In this document: positions 21,686 to 35,000 of the stretch, piece after piece
Position numbering within the stretch: position 1 is the first letter of the stretch
Layout: each line of letters starts with the position of its first letter
Assembly: GCA_013350335.1 (NCBI GenBank)
Contig: CM023532.1
Coordinates: 95,725,064-95,789,063 of the forward strand
Direction of reading: 5' to 3'
Length of the DNA: 64,000 nucleotides
DNA from: Chimonanthus salicifolius
Lineage: Eukaryota > Streptophyta > Magnoliopsida > Laurales > Calycanthaceae
Made by a program: the position numbers and the translations under genes
Notes under the pieces: model-generated
The model's input: the letters and a program-made list of their open reading frames with translations, nothing else
Database searches by the model: none
Told to the model about the DNA's origin: nothing

Positions 21686-22889
21686 TATAACGCCCCGCCC
21701 TTTTTCACTCGTCGAAAATGTGAGAGAGAGAGATGAGAAGAAGCGATGCAATCTCTTGTTCCACCTTGATAATTCGGCCAAGGATGTTGTTGAGAGAGGG
21801 AGAAAGAGAGATGGGAAATTCTCTTGTTTGAAAGGGAAAGGATCGGCCAAAGAGGTCTCTTTGAAATCAACCCCCAAACTCCTTCCTTTCGTTTTTAATT
21901 CCTCTCCTTCCTTGATGCTTTGCTGGTCCCTAAGTGTTAAGACCAAATGTGTGTGAGAAAGGGAGAGAGACAAGAATCGGCTAAGTGTAGTTTGAGAAAG
22001 GGAGAGAGAGAGATGAGAAGAAGAGAGATGAAGATCCTTATCTTTCCTTAGGATGGAAAAATCGGCTAGAGGGGTGGTGTTAGCTCTTTGAAATCTGCCC
22101 AACACCCTCTCAACAACCCTCATTAAGGTGTGGTCTTTCCCATGTGTCCCTTGGTTTAACCAAGGAGACACATGGCTTGAACTTGGGGCTTCACACCCCC
22201 CCCCCCTTCCCAACGTGTGTCTAGGGTTTCCATGAGATGGAAACCCTCCATCTCCCCCTTTGACTCACTTAGATCCCCTTCCACTTCCATTTCAACTCAC
22301 TTGCTTATTTGAACTCACTTCCCATTCAACTCAATCCCAACTTACTTTATTTTTCTTGAACTCATTTCCATATAACTCAAATGATTTTTAATTTCCAACC
22401 CAATGTAATTCAACTCACCACATTTGAACTCACCCATGGTTGACCAAGTCAACCATGGTAGCCGACCATACATGTTACCTTAGACCACTCGCCACCACAC
22501 TTGATGAGGTGGATTTGGGTCCCACTTGACTATGCCACTTACATGCCACTTCATACACTTGCCACCTCACTTGATGTGGTGGATCCCATGTCTTCGGTCT
22601 TAATTGGGTACATGACCCAATTAAATTAATTTCTTACCCATTTACTTCCCAAAATCCATTCACTTTGACCCATTGGGTCCCAATTGGGTAATTGATCCAA
22701 TTAACTACATTTACCCAATTAATTAAAATCAAACCCTATCCATGATCCGTTGGATCATAATTGGGCCATTGACACAATTCTTAGCCATTTAAAATCCATT
22801 TCATCCATAAATCTTAAATTCAACAAATTAAACAATTTAAATAGTCAAAATCCAATATATTATTGCATTGAAAAATCCGGGATGTTGCA
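21686..22889 (-). mobile_element. Minus-strand LTR with a large internal deletion (1204 bp)
   Basis: Begins TATAACGCCCCGCCC (TG changed to TA) and ends GGGATGTTGCA. After about 35 bp of the 3' end it jumps to U3-like sequence, so the candidate intron, palindromes and exon 2 (about 2.5 kb) are absent. Keeps the stem AGGGTTTCCAT / ATGGAAACCCT near 22212-22236 and a run of about 11 C near 22196. Confidence 0.75.
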
Positions 22890-23150
22890 TTGTGACTGTC
22901 CAGGGTTCACTTAGGCTTGAAATGATTTTACCAATATGTTCAACTATGCCTAGGCAAGGTCCACCTACAGGTGTGGGTTCCACATAAGGTCATCTATGGC
23001 CATTTTACCTGTGCAATTGCCATACACGATGATCTTCGAGTCGTGGACTTGATACACAAGGGACTCGGCAAACAAGGGCACAAACAATCTCCCGCTTTAT
23101 CAATTTCATGACAAAACCTAGAAGCTATTTGAATATACAACTCAAAGAAA
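22890..23150. other. Unclassified spacer
   Basis: No open frame or LTR feature seen. It resembles degenerate retroelement-type sequence but I cannot assign it. With 56843-57324 it is the original DNA on either side of the ATAAC target site. Confidence 0.4.
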
Positions 23151-23155
23151 ATAAC

Positions 23156-23610
23156 TGTAACGCCCTGCCCTTTTTCACTCGCCGAAAATCAGAGTCTATT
23201 TTTTTTTTTAAATAAAAGAGTGAGAGAGAGCGGGACGTCACGACGTTAGCTAAGTCCGAGCTTCCAATGCCCGACCCTTAACTGGCCAACCATACGTGTT
23301 CGTGGACTAAGTCCACGAAAACGATTCACACGTACTAAGGCTAAGCTTGTCGAAATAAACATAATTGCGGAATTATAATAGAGTCTATCCTATCCAATTA
23401 TTAGATAGCAAGGAAGTCCATCACTTAATAATAATCACCTTAACTTTAAATGTCCAAGATTAAAATCCAAACCATAGCAAATAATCTAAGTTATTACAGT
23501 CCCAACAAGCTAATTACTCAAATTACATTGTCATAAATAAACTTAAATAAAATAGATCTAGCTCATCCAAGCTCCTAAGTCTGGCTCCGATTGCGTCCTT
23601 TGTTCCGTCC
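23156..23610 (-). mobile_element. 3' LTR of the minus-strand element, segment 1
   Basis: The terminal 455 bp of the LTR: TGTAACGCCCTGCCC, a poly-T tract, the GAGAGAGAGCGGGACGTCACG block and exon-2-like sequence up to CCAAGCTCC. Interrupted at CGTCC (23606-23610) by the plus-strand solo LTR; resumes at 32084. Confidence 0.85.
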
Positions 23611-24244
23611 TGTAATAGCCCGGATTTTTAATACAATAAATGTATTGGCTATTATTTGATTTAATTGTGAAAAATTAAGAATTATAGATGGAGTGGATGT
23701 TAGATGAATCAAAGTTGGGGCAATGGCCCAAGTATGGTCCAATGGACCATGGATAGGATCAATTCCATTTAATTGGGTCAATGATGGTCAATTGGGTCAA
23801 ATGCCCAATTGGGACCCAATGGGTCAAGATGATTGATAATTAGGCTACAAGAGTAAGGAGTGGATTTAATCGGGTCATGGACCCAATTAAGATCAAAGGC
23901 ATGGGGTCCACCTCATCATGTGAGGTGGCAAAGGTATGAGGTAATATCCAAGTGGCATAACCAAGTTAGGTCCCACTCCACCTCATCAAGTGAGGTGGCG
24001 TGTGGACTATGGCTCAAGTGGGGCCGGCCACCATGGTTGACTTGGTCAACCATGGGTGAGATCATGGGTGAATTAAAGATGATCAAGTGAAGTAAGTTGA
24101 ATTAAATTATTTAATTAGATCGCCTAAGTTAGATGGAAATAAAATCAATACTTGAGTTAGGAGTTGAGTTACATTTAAATGGAGTGAGTCAAATGGGGGT
24201 GAGTCACATGGAAGATAAGATGGAGTGAGTCAAAGGACAGGAGG

Positions 24245-25131
24245 GTGGTTTCCATCCCATGGAAACCACTAGCTAAGCCAAAACCGTTGGATGAGGGTGG
24301 TGTGTGCCATGTGGAGGGCATGCACACCCTTTGGCTAGACAAAGAGCTTAGGTGGAGGGCATGCATTGGTCAAAGAAGCGGTGGGTGGTTTCATCTCATG
24401 CAAACCACTCCATCAAAACCGTTGGATGACGTTGGTGTGTGCCATGTGGAGGGCATGCACCCCCTTTGGCTAGAGAAAGAGCTTATGTTGAGGGCATGCA
24501 TTGGTCAAAGGAGTGGTGGGTGGTTTCATCTCATGCAAACCACTCCACCAAAACCGTTGGATGAGGGTGGTATGTGCCATGTGGAGGGCATGCACCCCCT
24601 TTGGCTAGACAAAGACCTTATGTGGAGGCATGCAAGACCATGGTTGGTCAAAGGAGAGGTGGTGGTTCCATCTCATGCAAACCACCAACCACCAAATGAA
24701 ACCACCAAGCCCAAAACCGTTGGAAGGGTGGTGTGTGCCATGTGGAGGCATGCAAGCTCATGGATTGGTCAAAGAAGAGGTGGTGGTTCCATCTCATGCA
24801 AACCACCAACCACCAAATGAAACCACCAAGCCCAAAACCGTTGGAAGGGTGGTGTGTGCCATGTGGAGGCATGCAAGATCATGGATTGGTCAAAGGAGAA
24901 GTGGTGGTTCCATCTCATGCAAACCACTAGCCACCAAAGGAAACCACCAAGCCCAAAACAGTTGGAAGGGTGGTGTGTGCCATGTGGAGGCATGCAAGCT
25001 CATGGATTGGTCAAAGGAGAGGTTGTGGTTCCATCTCATGCAAAACACTAACCACCAAAGGGAAACCACAAGCGAAAACCGTTGGATGAGGGTGGTATGT
25101 GCCATGTGGAGGGCATGCACTCCCTTGTTTG
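24245..25131 (+). repeat. Expanded tandem repeat in LTR U3 region (7 units)
   Basis: The word AAACCGTTGG recurs at 24281, 24416, 24551, 24714, 24835, (AAACAGTTGG) 24956 and 25076, giving periods of 135, 135, 163, 121, 121 and 120 bp. Each unit joins a GTTT.CAT.T..ATG.AAAC-type stem, a CCAACGGTTT word (reverse strand) and CCATGTGGAGG.CATGCA. Related LTRs at 34620-34870 and 50460-50730 have only one or two units, so this copy expanded. Confidence 0.85.
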
Positions 25132-28100
25132 TGTAACACCCCACCCTTTTCACTCTAATAATCAGAGTTTATTTTTTTTAAATATAATAATCAACCAAGT
25201 GATCGGGGCGGAGTGTCATGACGCGAGTTAAGTTCGGACTTCTAAAGTCCGACCCTTAGCTGGACAAGCCCATATGCGTATGTATTAAGTCCATAAGAAT
25301 CGATCCACACATGGTACAAATACAACTTGCAAAATTAACTTAGTCTTAATCTAACTGAGGTTATAATAGATCCTATGACTATTCCAATTTTCCATTCTTA
25401 GATAGCAAAGTACATAATTTATTCTCCAAAATTACTAAATAACCCTAGTCTACCATTCATTCCAAACCATCCAAATAAACCAAACCATAATAGCTATTTA
25501 TTTACATTATTACATGCCAACATCATCTAGCTATCAAATTACATTGTCCAATAACTTAAATAAAAATCCATAAACAGTCCATTCAAAGTCCATTCAAATC
25601 CATTCAAATTGCCCAAGCTCCTATGCTTGGTTTCCTTCTCGATCCTCATTCTTCTCCTTTCCTGTGTCATCCACTATGGATAGAGATAGGGCGTTAGATC
25701 AACGCGCCCAGTAGGTCATCCGATTAAGGCTACCACAAGGTTAGTATAAAAACATGCAAATAATATAATAATACATGTGTGTCAAAATTCCATAAAACAT
25801 GCTATGTATGAAATGAACATGTAATGAGTCTCACCCATCACCATTCTACATAGCCTCCTCTTGATGGGATTCTCATCGTCAAGGTACCCCACAGTGGTCT
25901 TTCGGACGCCCCGACGGAGTGTGGCCTCCGGTTACAACACCATCATCCCATGCCATGCATGAGATGTCTATGCAAACATGCCATTTGTAAATATAACATT
26001 TCATTCAAATAACTTATTCAAATAAACATAAAACAGCAAATAACATATGTGGTTACAACAAGGTAGGAAACCTACACAATGATCACTTAATTTGACCCTT
26101 CTTTTGAATCGTCACCCATTCACAATTCGTACACCGTTCAAGCAATCCCAATACCTTATTTACATAACAGCAAGTTAAACATTCATCCACTTAATTTCCA
26201 ACTTGGTCTAAGTCCCAAAAATCCACTTTGTGGGGTTCGGCCATACCTCATGGCCGAACCTCACTATTTTCAATTTGTCTCTCTTTCATACAACCATACA
26301 ATTTAACCAACCTCCAAATAAGCCTTGGTAGGGTTCGGCCATACATTATGGCTGAACCTTACCACTTTGGTTTTGGCCCATTTATCCAATCACATGATCA
26401 TTTTATCTTTGATCATTTCATCCATAATTTACAATAATGCCACCATACAACTCTTTGCTTAATTTTCCTTAAAATTCAAAGTTCAACAGCAAACCACCTT
26501 ACTGGGGTTCGGCCATACACATGGCCGAACCTCACCATCTTTATTTGGTCCTTTAAGTCCCTCATACATGTATCTCATTTGCTTAATTTTATCACAAATT
26601 GATCATCAAGTCCATCAACTGACAATTGGTGGGGTTCGGCCCCACACATGGCCGAACCTCAGCCTAGAGATTTTAATCCCAAGTTCCATCCTCTTTCATG
26701 TTTAATCTCCTTAGTACTAAGTCCATAATTGAGATATGTAATTTTGAAATCATAAACATATATCATACATTAACATAATCCATAAAACAGTTGTATGGCC
26801 GAACCCTATGGTTCTCTTGGTGTAATCCTTCCAACATTTGTCCATGGTTTTAATCCATAAAGTAGCCATAACAATACTATGTTTCAGCCAAGCCATAGCT
26901 ACTAAAAAACAGTAAGCTATCTTCACTTAATGTCCTTTAAAAATCTTCATTACCCAATATGGACTTTATCCCTCAAACACCATTAAAATCACCAAGTTTT
27001 TCCATGGGGTTCGGCCATCCAATGGGGGCCGAACCCTATGGTCCATATTTTACCATTTTTAAACATCATAATCCTAGATCTAAACCATTGATGGATCTGG
27101 CCATACAATGGCCAGATCACATTCCCTAAACCAACTTATTTAAAAAGGTTCATAGTGCACCTACCAACACCGCGACTCCTTCGGTTCTTTGACTCCTTTT
27201 AGATCCTTAGCCTTCCCTCTTCCTTCTTGTTCTCCTAACTGAGATTAACTTTGTTGCAACCTCCTTGGAATACTTCAGCCAGGTGATATGGATTTGAGAG
27301 AGAAAATGAGAGAGAAAGAGAGAGAACTTTGGCCTTGGATGAGTGTGATAATCCTTGATGCCAAACTCCTTTGTATCTTTTGTCTTGGTGAAAGGAATCA
27401 ACCAAAGACTGATTGAAAATAAACAACCAGCTGTTGTTCTTGGTTTTGAAAGATGGAGGACGACCAAGGTAGAGAGAGGTAGTGATAGAAAAATGAACTT
27501 CTTTTGGCTAATCAAATTCAGCCCAATTTTGACCTCACATGTAACTCCCATATTAACAATGCCCTTTATGCTTACTTGGGGGTTTCATCTATGAAATGAA
27601 ACCTCCCCAAGCTTCCAACGTCTCCTTTGGACTGTATTTGTGTAACCCCCTCCTTAGATCCTCTCTCATTAACAATTCAAATGGGGGTTTCATCTTAAGA
27701 TGAAACTCTTCGCCTCCTCCAACGTGTAACCTAACCATTTGAATTTGAAATATTATAATCCATCATGTAACTCCAAATGTAACTCTCATTTGTTTACTAC
27801 TTCCCTTGGGGTTTCATTTTTGAAATGAAACACACCATGTTCCAACGACTCTATGCATGTCCTTGTGGTTTACATCTTCCCCTCATTCATCTCTCATTAA
27901 CCATTTTGCATGTGAGAGTTTCATTTGAAATGAAACTCTCCTAGGTCCCAACGGCTAACACCTTGATTCATCTTGTGTAACCGCCACTTCTTAATACCTT
28001 CCTTGGAGTTACATGCATGAGTTATCAATCCATGCTGCTCCAATGTGCATATTGATTTGAAATACAACTCTCACCCAAGTAACTCCCATGTAACGCCATT

Positions 28101-28648
28101 TCATTCATCACTTAGGTGGGAGTTACATGCATGTAAAGCCTCCCATGCAGCCAACGTTTCTTAGTTTATCAATTGGAATTTAAAACACTACCTTCTCATT
28201 CACACACCTCACTTATTTGAAATAAACATTCCATCCAACTCATTTATTTAACTCCCCAACTCAACTCATTCATTTTAATGCAACTCAACCCATAAATTCA
28301 ACTCAACTAATCTCCATCATTTAATTTATCTCAATCCCACTCAAACATTCATTAAACTTTACCCAATTAAGTTTTGAACTCACCAAATGATTAATCATGA
28401 CATACATGACCCATTGAGTCCCATTTGGCCATTTTGACCCATTTAACAAAATTTGACCCAAATACAAATCTTGACCCGTTTGAGTACATCTCCACCATTT
28501 ATTTGTCTTGTAAACAAAACTACCATCCATTGGGTCTTGATTGAACAATGAACCCCACAATTTACTCATCTAGGTTATATCCTTTTAATTCACCATTTCA
28601 ATGGCAATTTCCGTAAATATTGCCATATTGAAAATTGAGGATATTACA
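25132..28648 (-). mobile_element. Minus-strand solo LTR (3517 bp) nested in the plus-strand solo LTR
   Basis: TGTAACACCCC at 25132 to GATATTACA at 28648. Flanks GTTTG (25127-25131) and ATTTG (28649-28653), 5 bp with one change. On its own strand: U3-like stems at 27570-28160, donor-like TTG|GTAGGT at 27164, palindromes near 27006, 26790, 26634, 26507, 26334 and 26234, and a CCATAG acceptor at 25674. No internal sequence, so a solo LTR. Confidence 0.9.
27570..28000 (-). repeat. Series of four GTTTCAT / ATGAAAC hairpins
   Basis: Stems near 27579, 27684, 27808 and 27906. The one at about 27906-27932 has 13-bp perfect arms, GAGAGTTTCATTT and AAATGAAACTCTC, with one base between. Each is followed within ~20 bp by CCAACG. 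Confidence 0.75.
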
Positions 28649-30665
28649 ATTTGGTCAATGGACTCATGGGGAAGACTCCACATTGATGAGGGCGGAGTCT
28701 TGACCAAGGAGACCCAAGACAAGATGGAAAATTGCTAGGCTTTCCATCTCATCTCATCTCACTCTCCCTCTCTCTCTCAAGGCCGACTTCTCTCATTGAG
28801 CAAGACAAGGAACACTTAGAAGTTTTATATCTTCACTCCTCTCCCTCTCACAAGAACCCTAGGGCCGACCCTCTCACAAAACACAAGAAAAAAAAAAGAC
28901 TAAGGGATTTTACATACTCTCCTCCTCTCCCTCTCTCAAACCTTCACCAAAGCCGAACCATCTCTTTGGGTTTTTCATCTTGAACCCTCTTCCTCTCAAG
29001 CACACTCTTGGCCGAAGATCAAGGAGGAAGAAAGAAGAAAGACTAAGGAAAGAAAAGAGCGGAGGAGCAAGTTGGAATGAAAGAAAACGGAGGAGTTGCG
29101 GAATTAGTACGTATGGTTTATAAATTAAAAGAGAGTTAAAGGAAACCATGGAATTCCATTTTTGGATTGGAGAGTGGGCCAAAGTATTATGGGTCATGGA
29201 TTTAAAATCCATCCAAGGAATAAGACGGAAAAATGGACAAAACCCTAAACGGGTGAGATAGATGTTATGAATGAAGATTAAGGACAATATGTATGCATGC
29301 ATGGCTTAAGCATGAAAAATGGTCAAGGATCATGGTTCGGCCCTTGCATGACCGAACCCTAATTATTATGTATATATGGCTAGGGACCTCATGCATGTCC
29401 AAGATAAGGAATATGATCAAAGATCATGGGTTGGCCTTGCATGGCCAAACCCTAGATTGTTATGCATGGACCATTGAGGAATAAAAAGGGATTGGATGAG
29501 GTTCGGTCATGGTGTATGGCCGAACCCCATCAAGTGATCTAACCATTGGTATTTGATGGATAAGAGAAAATAATGAACCATAAGGTTCGGCCATGTTGTA
29601 TGGCTGAACCCCATGGAAGGATGTTAGTAATTGTTAATGGGTTTTTAAGGATGAAAATCATGGAAGAGTATTAATGATGTTAAATGGTCTCAAATGTTGT
29701 AAATGGTGAAGAACCATGGACCATGGGTTCGGCCATGTTGTATAGCCCCATAGAGAATTTGATGGACTTAGATGTATGTGGACCATGAATCATTTTGATG
29801 GACCATTTGTGGATCCATGCATGTAATGTTTAGTTATGGAGCTATGTTTATGGATCATTTATGGACCTAAGTATGGGTAAATAAATTTGGTGATTACCTA
29901 TGGAAGAAAATAATGGCCAAATGATGAAAATGAAGGACTATGGTTCTGCCATGTTGTATGGCCAAACCCCATGGAGAATGTTTTGTGGACTATGGGTTCT
30001 GCCATGTTGTATGGCCAAACCCCATGGAGAATGTTTTGTGGACTTAGGGTTTTAAAAATGTTAAATGAGTAACTTATGTGTGTTTGGATTAATGAATCAA
30101 AAAGATGGCATGATCTTGGACCCGCATGATTAAAATGATAAGGGATTTAAAAGGGGACCAACACCAAAAGGGTGAGGTTCAGCCATGTTGTATGGCCGAA
30201 CCCCACTCATGGGTGATTATGGACTTAAAACATATTTCAGCCCTAAGATATGGCCAAACCCCACTAGTGGACGGTGGACAGTGGACAATGGACAGTGGAC
30301 TGGGTAGTGGGCAGCGGGTAACCGACTGATTTTAAAAATGAAATACTTATGTGATTTTTCAAATGGTTAAAGAAGGATGAAGGGAATGGGTTAAACCAAT
30401 TAATTTGATTATTTTCTGGAATTTATTTCAAGTAAACAAGATTCCACAACCGGGGACCCGATTGGTGAGCGGTTTTTGACGAAAACACAAGGACCAGGTA
30501 TTTGGACGTTGGTAGGATTCCTACCTCATTGAAAACCATGGAATATGTGTATATGATGTTTTTACTTGAATTATTTTGGTATCAAATGATATGTCTTGAT
30601 GATGGGATTTTAATACTATGATGTTTCATTACTACATAGCATGTTGCACTTGCATCTCATGCATG

Positions 30666-31440
30666 GCATGGGAGGGATACTATGTGATTGTGATACCTTG
30701 ATGAGGGTTTTCCATCAAGAGGGATACTATGTGAATGTGATACCTTGATTAGGATTTTCCATCAAGAGAGATACTATGTGATTGTGATACCTTGATGAGA
30801 ATTTTCCATCAAGAGGGATACTATGTGATTGTGATACCTTGAGGATTTTCCATCAAGAGGGATACTATGTGATTGTGATTGTAACCAGAGTCCATGCTCC
30901 GTTTGTGGCGTCCGATAAGGCATTCGTGGGGATACCTTGATGAGGATTTTCCATCAAGAGGGATACTCTGTGATTGTGATACCTTGATGAGGATTTTCCA
31001 TCAAGAGGGATACTATGTGATTGTGATACCTTGATGAGGATTGTCCATCAAGAGGGATACTATGTGATTGTGATACCTTGATGAGGATTTTCCATCAAGA
31101 GGGATACTATGTGATTGTGATTGTAACCGAAGTCCACACTCTGTTCGGGGCGTCCGATAAGGCATTCGTGGGGATCCCTTGATGAGGATTTTTCATCAAG
31201 AGGGATACTATGTGTTTGTGATACCTTGATGAGGATTTTCCATCAAGAGGGATACTACGTGATTGTGATAGCTTGATGAGGGTTTTCCTTCAAGAGGGAT
31301 ACTATGTGATTGTGATACTTTGATGAGGGTTTTCCATCAAGAGGGATACTATGTGAATGTGATACCTTGATGAGGATTTTCCATCAAGAGGGATACTATG
31401 TGATTGTGATACCTTGATGAGGATTTTCCATCAAGAGGAA
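30666..31440 (+). repeat. 47-bp minisatellite with an internal stem
   Basis: About 15 units of 47 bp (starts at 30674, 30721, 30768, 30815 and onward), each GGGATACTATGTGATTGTGA followed by CTTGATG...CATCAAG, whose two ends pair. Two longer units (near 30870-30935 and 31115-31175) contain a GTAACC...GTCC.CACTC.G insertion. Equivalent places in sister LTRs have one to three units. Confidence 0.85.
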
Positions 31441-32083
31441 ACCATGTGATTGTAATATGGATAATGGGTGAGACTCATGGCATATGACACCCATGGCATG
31501 GCATTGACTTGCATGGTTTTGATTTATTTATATCTATGTGTTTTTGTTATACTAATCCATGTGTTGACCCTACTCAGAGTACCTACTGGGCGCGTTGTCT
31601 AACGCCCTATTTCTACCTTAGATGATGCCACGGGAATGGATGAAGTGAAGGACGTGATCGGAGCCAAGCTTAGGAGCTTGTATGAGCTAGATTGATTTCT
31701 TTAAGTTTTATTTATGGATATGTAATTTGAGTACTTAGTTTGTTGGACTGTAATAATTTAGACTACTTGCTATGGTTTGGACATTTATTTTGGACATTTT
31801 AATTTGAGGTATTTATCATGAACTGATGTACTTCCTTGCTATTTAATAATTGGTAGGATAGAACTCTATTATAATTCCACAAGCTTAACTTATTACATGT
31901 GAACCGTTCTCGTGGACTTAGTTCCATGCACACGTAGAGTTGGCCAGTTAAGGGCCGGGCTTTGGAAGCTTGGACTTAGCTCGCGTCGCGACGTCCCGCT
32001 CTCTCTCACTCTTTTCTTTCAAAAAAAAAAAAAAAAGACTCTAGTTTTTTGGCGAGTGAAAAGGGGCTGGCCGTTACATGTCC

Positions 32084-35000
32084 ATTTCCTACGTCATCAT
32101 CTAAGGTAAAAGCAGGGCGTTAGACAACGCGCCTAGTAGGTACTCCGAGTAGGGTCAACACATGGGTTAGTATAAAAAAATCACATAGATAAATATAAGA
32201 TCAAAACCATGGAAGTCAATGCCATGCCATGGGTGTCATATGACATGAGTCCCACCCATCATCCATATCACAACACATAGTATTCCTCTTGATGGATAAT
32301 CCACGTCAAGGTATATTCATGACTCCCCGCGAATGCCTTATCGGTCCCACCGAACGGAGCGAGGACTCCGGTTACATTTCAAACATAGTACAGCTCTCCC
32401 CACGAATGTCTTATCGGACGCCCCGAACGGAGCGTGGACTCCAGTTACAATTCAATCATACATCCTTGGAATCAGTGTGGATTCCTCCCCACGGTTGTTT
32501 ATCGGAAATCCGAATGGAGCGTGGACTCCGCTTACAATTCAATCATACATCCATTGGAATCAGTGTGGATTCATCCCCACGGTTGCGTTATCGAAAATCC
32601 TAATGGAGCGTTGACTCCCCTCATTTGATCCCTCCCATGCCATGCATGAGATGCAAGTGCAAACATGCTATGTAATAATAAACATCATAGCAATAAAATC
32701 CCATCATTAAGACATATCATTTGATACCAAAATAATTCAAGTAAAAACATCACGTATACATATTGCATGGTTTTCAATGTGGTAGGAATCCTACCAACGT
32801 CGTACACCGTCTGTGAAATCCCGTTAACTTTTACATTTAACACATACACATACATCAATTTGTGATCCATTTAATTCCATCAACCCTTACATCAATGTGG
32901 GTCCAAGATCATTCTATCTTTTGATTTATTAATCCCATCACATAAGTTAATCATTTAACTTGATAAAAACACCTAAGCCCATACAATATTATCCATGGGG
33001 TTCAACCATACAACATGGCCGAACCCATGGTCGTTTAATTTCACCATATTCCCAATCTTTAGCTATCAATATTTCCATAGCTAAACACTTAACTTATTTA
33101 CGAATAACTTAGGTCCATAAATGATTCATTAACATAACATAGATCCATCATAAATCCCTCCATTCCTTCACTTGATCATTCCATCTCTTAAATAAGCATA
33201 GATCTACAAAATGACTCATCAAAATGGTTCATGGGGTTCGGCCATGTTGTTGTCTCATTTTTCATCCTCTTCTTTCTTAAATCACTTACAGCATATTAGA
33301 TCCCACAAATATGATCCATGGGGTTCAGCCATACAACATGGTTGAACCCATGTTGTCTCATTCTTCATCCTCTTCTTTCTTAAATCACTTACAACATACT
33401 AGATCCCACAAATATGATCCATGGGGTTCAGCCGTACAACATGGCCAAACCCATGGTTTTTCATCTCCATTTATTTCTTAACTTATTAGCCAAGGTTCAT
33501 CATGAAAAATGTATAAAAATCCATAAACATACTTCCACCATTTTCATCCTTTAAAACCCATTAAAATCACTAACACACTTCCATGATTTTCATCCTTTAA
33601 GATCCCTTAAAATCATTAACATACTTCCATGGTTTTCATCCTTTAAAACCCATTAAAATGAATAACCTACTTCCATGAGGTTCAGCCATACAACATGGCC
33701 GAACCCTATGGTTCATCACTTTCTCTTATCAATTAAATACCCATGATTATATCCTTTGATGGGGTTCAGCCATACATCATGGCCGAACCTCATCCAATCC
33801 CTTTTTAATTCTCATATGGTCCATGCATAAAATCTAGGATTTGGCAATGCAAGGGCCAAACCATGATCTTTGATCATTCTCCATTCTTTCTATTGAACAT
33901 GCATGAGGTCCTTATGCATGTCAAGATTAGGGTTCGGCCATGCAAGAGCCGAATAATGTTCGTTGACCATTCCTCATGTTTAGCCATGCATGTTGACATA
34001 AGCCATATATACATAGTGTCTTTAGTGATCCATCTTACCCATTAGGGTTTTGTCCATTTTTCCATCTCATTCCTTGGATGGATTTTGAATCCATGGCCCA
34101 TAACATTTTGGCCAACTATTTTCAATCCGAAATAGGATGTTCTCTTACCTCCTTTTAATTAATAAATCATATCAAGGAATACTTACTGATTCCGCGACTA
34201 CTCCATTTTCTTTCGTTTCGCCTTGCTCCTCCTATTTTCTCCTTCCTTAGTCCTTTCTTTCTTCCTCCTTGATCTTCGGCCAAAGAGTGTTGGTTTGAGA
34301 GAGGGAGAGAGTTTAAGATGAAAACCCCAAGAGATGGTTCGGCCAAGGAGAGAGCTTGAGAGAGGAAGAGGATGAGAGAATGGAAAACCTAAAGTCTTTT
34401 TCTTTTGTCTTGTGAGAGGGGTCAGCCCCTAGGGTTTTTGGTGAGAGAGAGAGGATTTGAGATGGGAAACTCTAAGTGTTTTCTTTTGTCTAATGAGAGG
34501 GTTGGCTTTGAGAGAGGGAGAGAGTGAGAGAGTGAATGAGATGGAAAGCTAACCCTTTCCATCTTTGTCTAGGGTTTCCTTGGGTAAGACTCCACCTCCA
34601 AACACCCTCATCAATGTGGAGTCTTCCCTATGAGTTCCTTGACCAAACAATGGAATTCATGCTCTCCACATGGCACACACCACCCTCTCCAATGGTTTTG
34701 GGCGAGTGGCTTCCATGAGATGGAACCCTCCACCTCCCTTTGACTCACTAAGTGGAAGCATGCCCTCCACATGGGTTCTTTGTCCAGCCAAGAGGGTGCA
34801 TGCCCTCCACATGGCACACACCACCCTTTCCAACGATTTTGTGGCTAGTGGTTTCCATGAGATGGAAACCACCCACCTCTCCTTTGACTCACTCCATCTG
34901 TTCATCTTCCATGTGACTCACCCCCATTTGACTCACTCCCTTTAAATGCAACTCAACTCCTAACTCAAGCATTAGAATTTATTTCCATCTAACTTAGGTG

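Larger units (their letters stand above)
23611..32078 (+). mobile_element. Plus-strand solo LTR (about 4.9 kb) carrying a nested solo LTR
   Basis: TGTAATAGCCCGG at 23611 to GGCCGTTACA at 32078. Flanks are CGTCC (23606-23610) and TGTCC (32079-32083), a 5-bp duplication with one change. Interrupted at 25132-28648. No PBS or coding sequence follows, so it is a product of LTR-LTR recombination. Carries an expanded repeat block (24245-25131), a donor-like TTA|GTACGT at 29107, palindromes near 29335, 29503, 29587, 29728 and 30176, a 47-bp minisatellite and an acceptor-like CTACCTTAG at 31621. Confidence 0.88.

Noticed and set aside
22196..22206. Run of about 11 C
   Set aside because: A homopolymer of uncertain length in one LTR copy; possibly a sequencing or assembly length error, and no function is indicated.
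21656..22213. 185-residue minus-strand ORF rich in Ser and Leu
   Set aside because: It lies in the CTCTCTC-rich U3 part of a deleted LTR and across its PBS; low-complexity composition explains the open frame.
22890..23150. Possible Ty1/copia fragment suggested by ACAATCTCCCGCTTTATC-like text
   Set aside because: The resemblance is only a general impression and there is no coding match, so it is listed as unclassified.
24245..25136. Long open frames on both strands (191 and 168 residues, with repeated CHVEGMH-like peptides)
   Set aside because: They come from the tandem LTR repeat. The 135-bp units are multiples of three and lack stops, so frames stay open by chance; the 121-bp units shift the frame, yet other frames open in turn. 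No start, domain or codon signal supports a protein.
30666..31440. Regularly spaced 47-bp repeat that could look like a CRISPR array
   Set aside because: Units are head to tail with no unique spacers, lie inside a plant LTR, and no cas-like genes are present.
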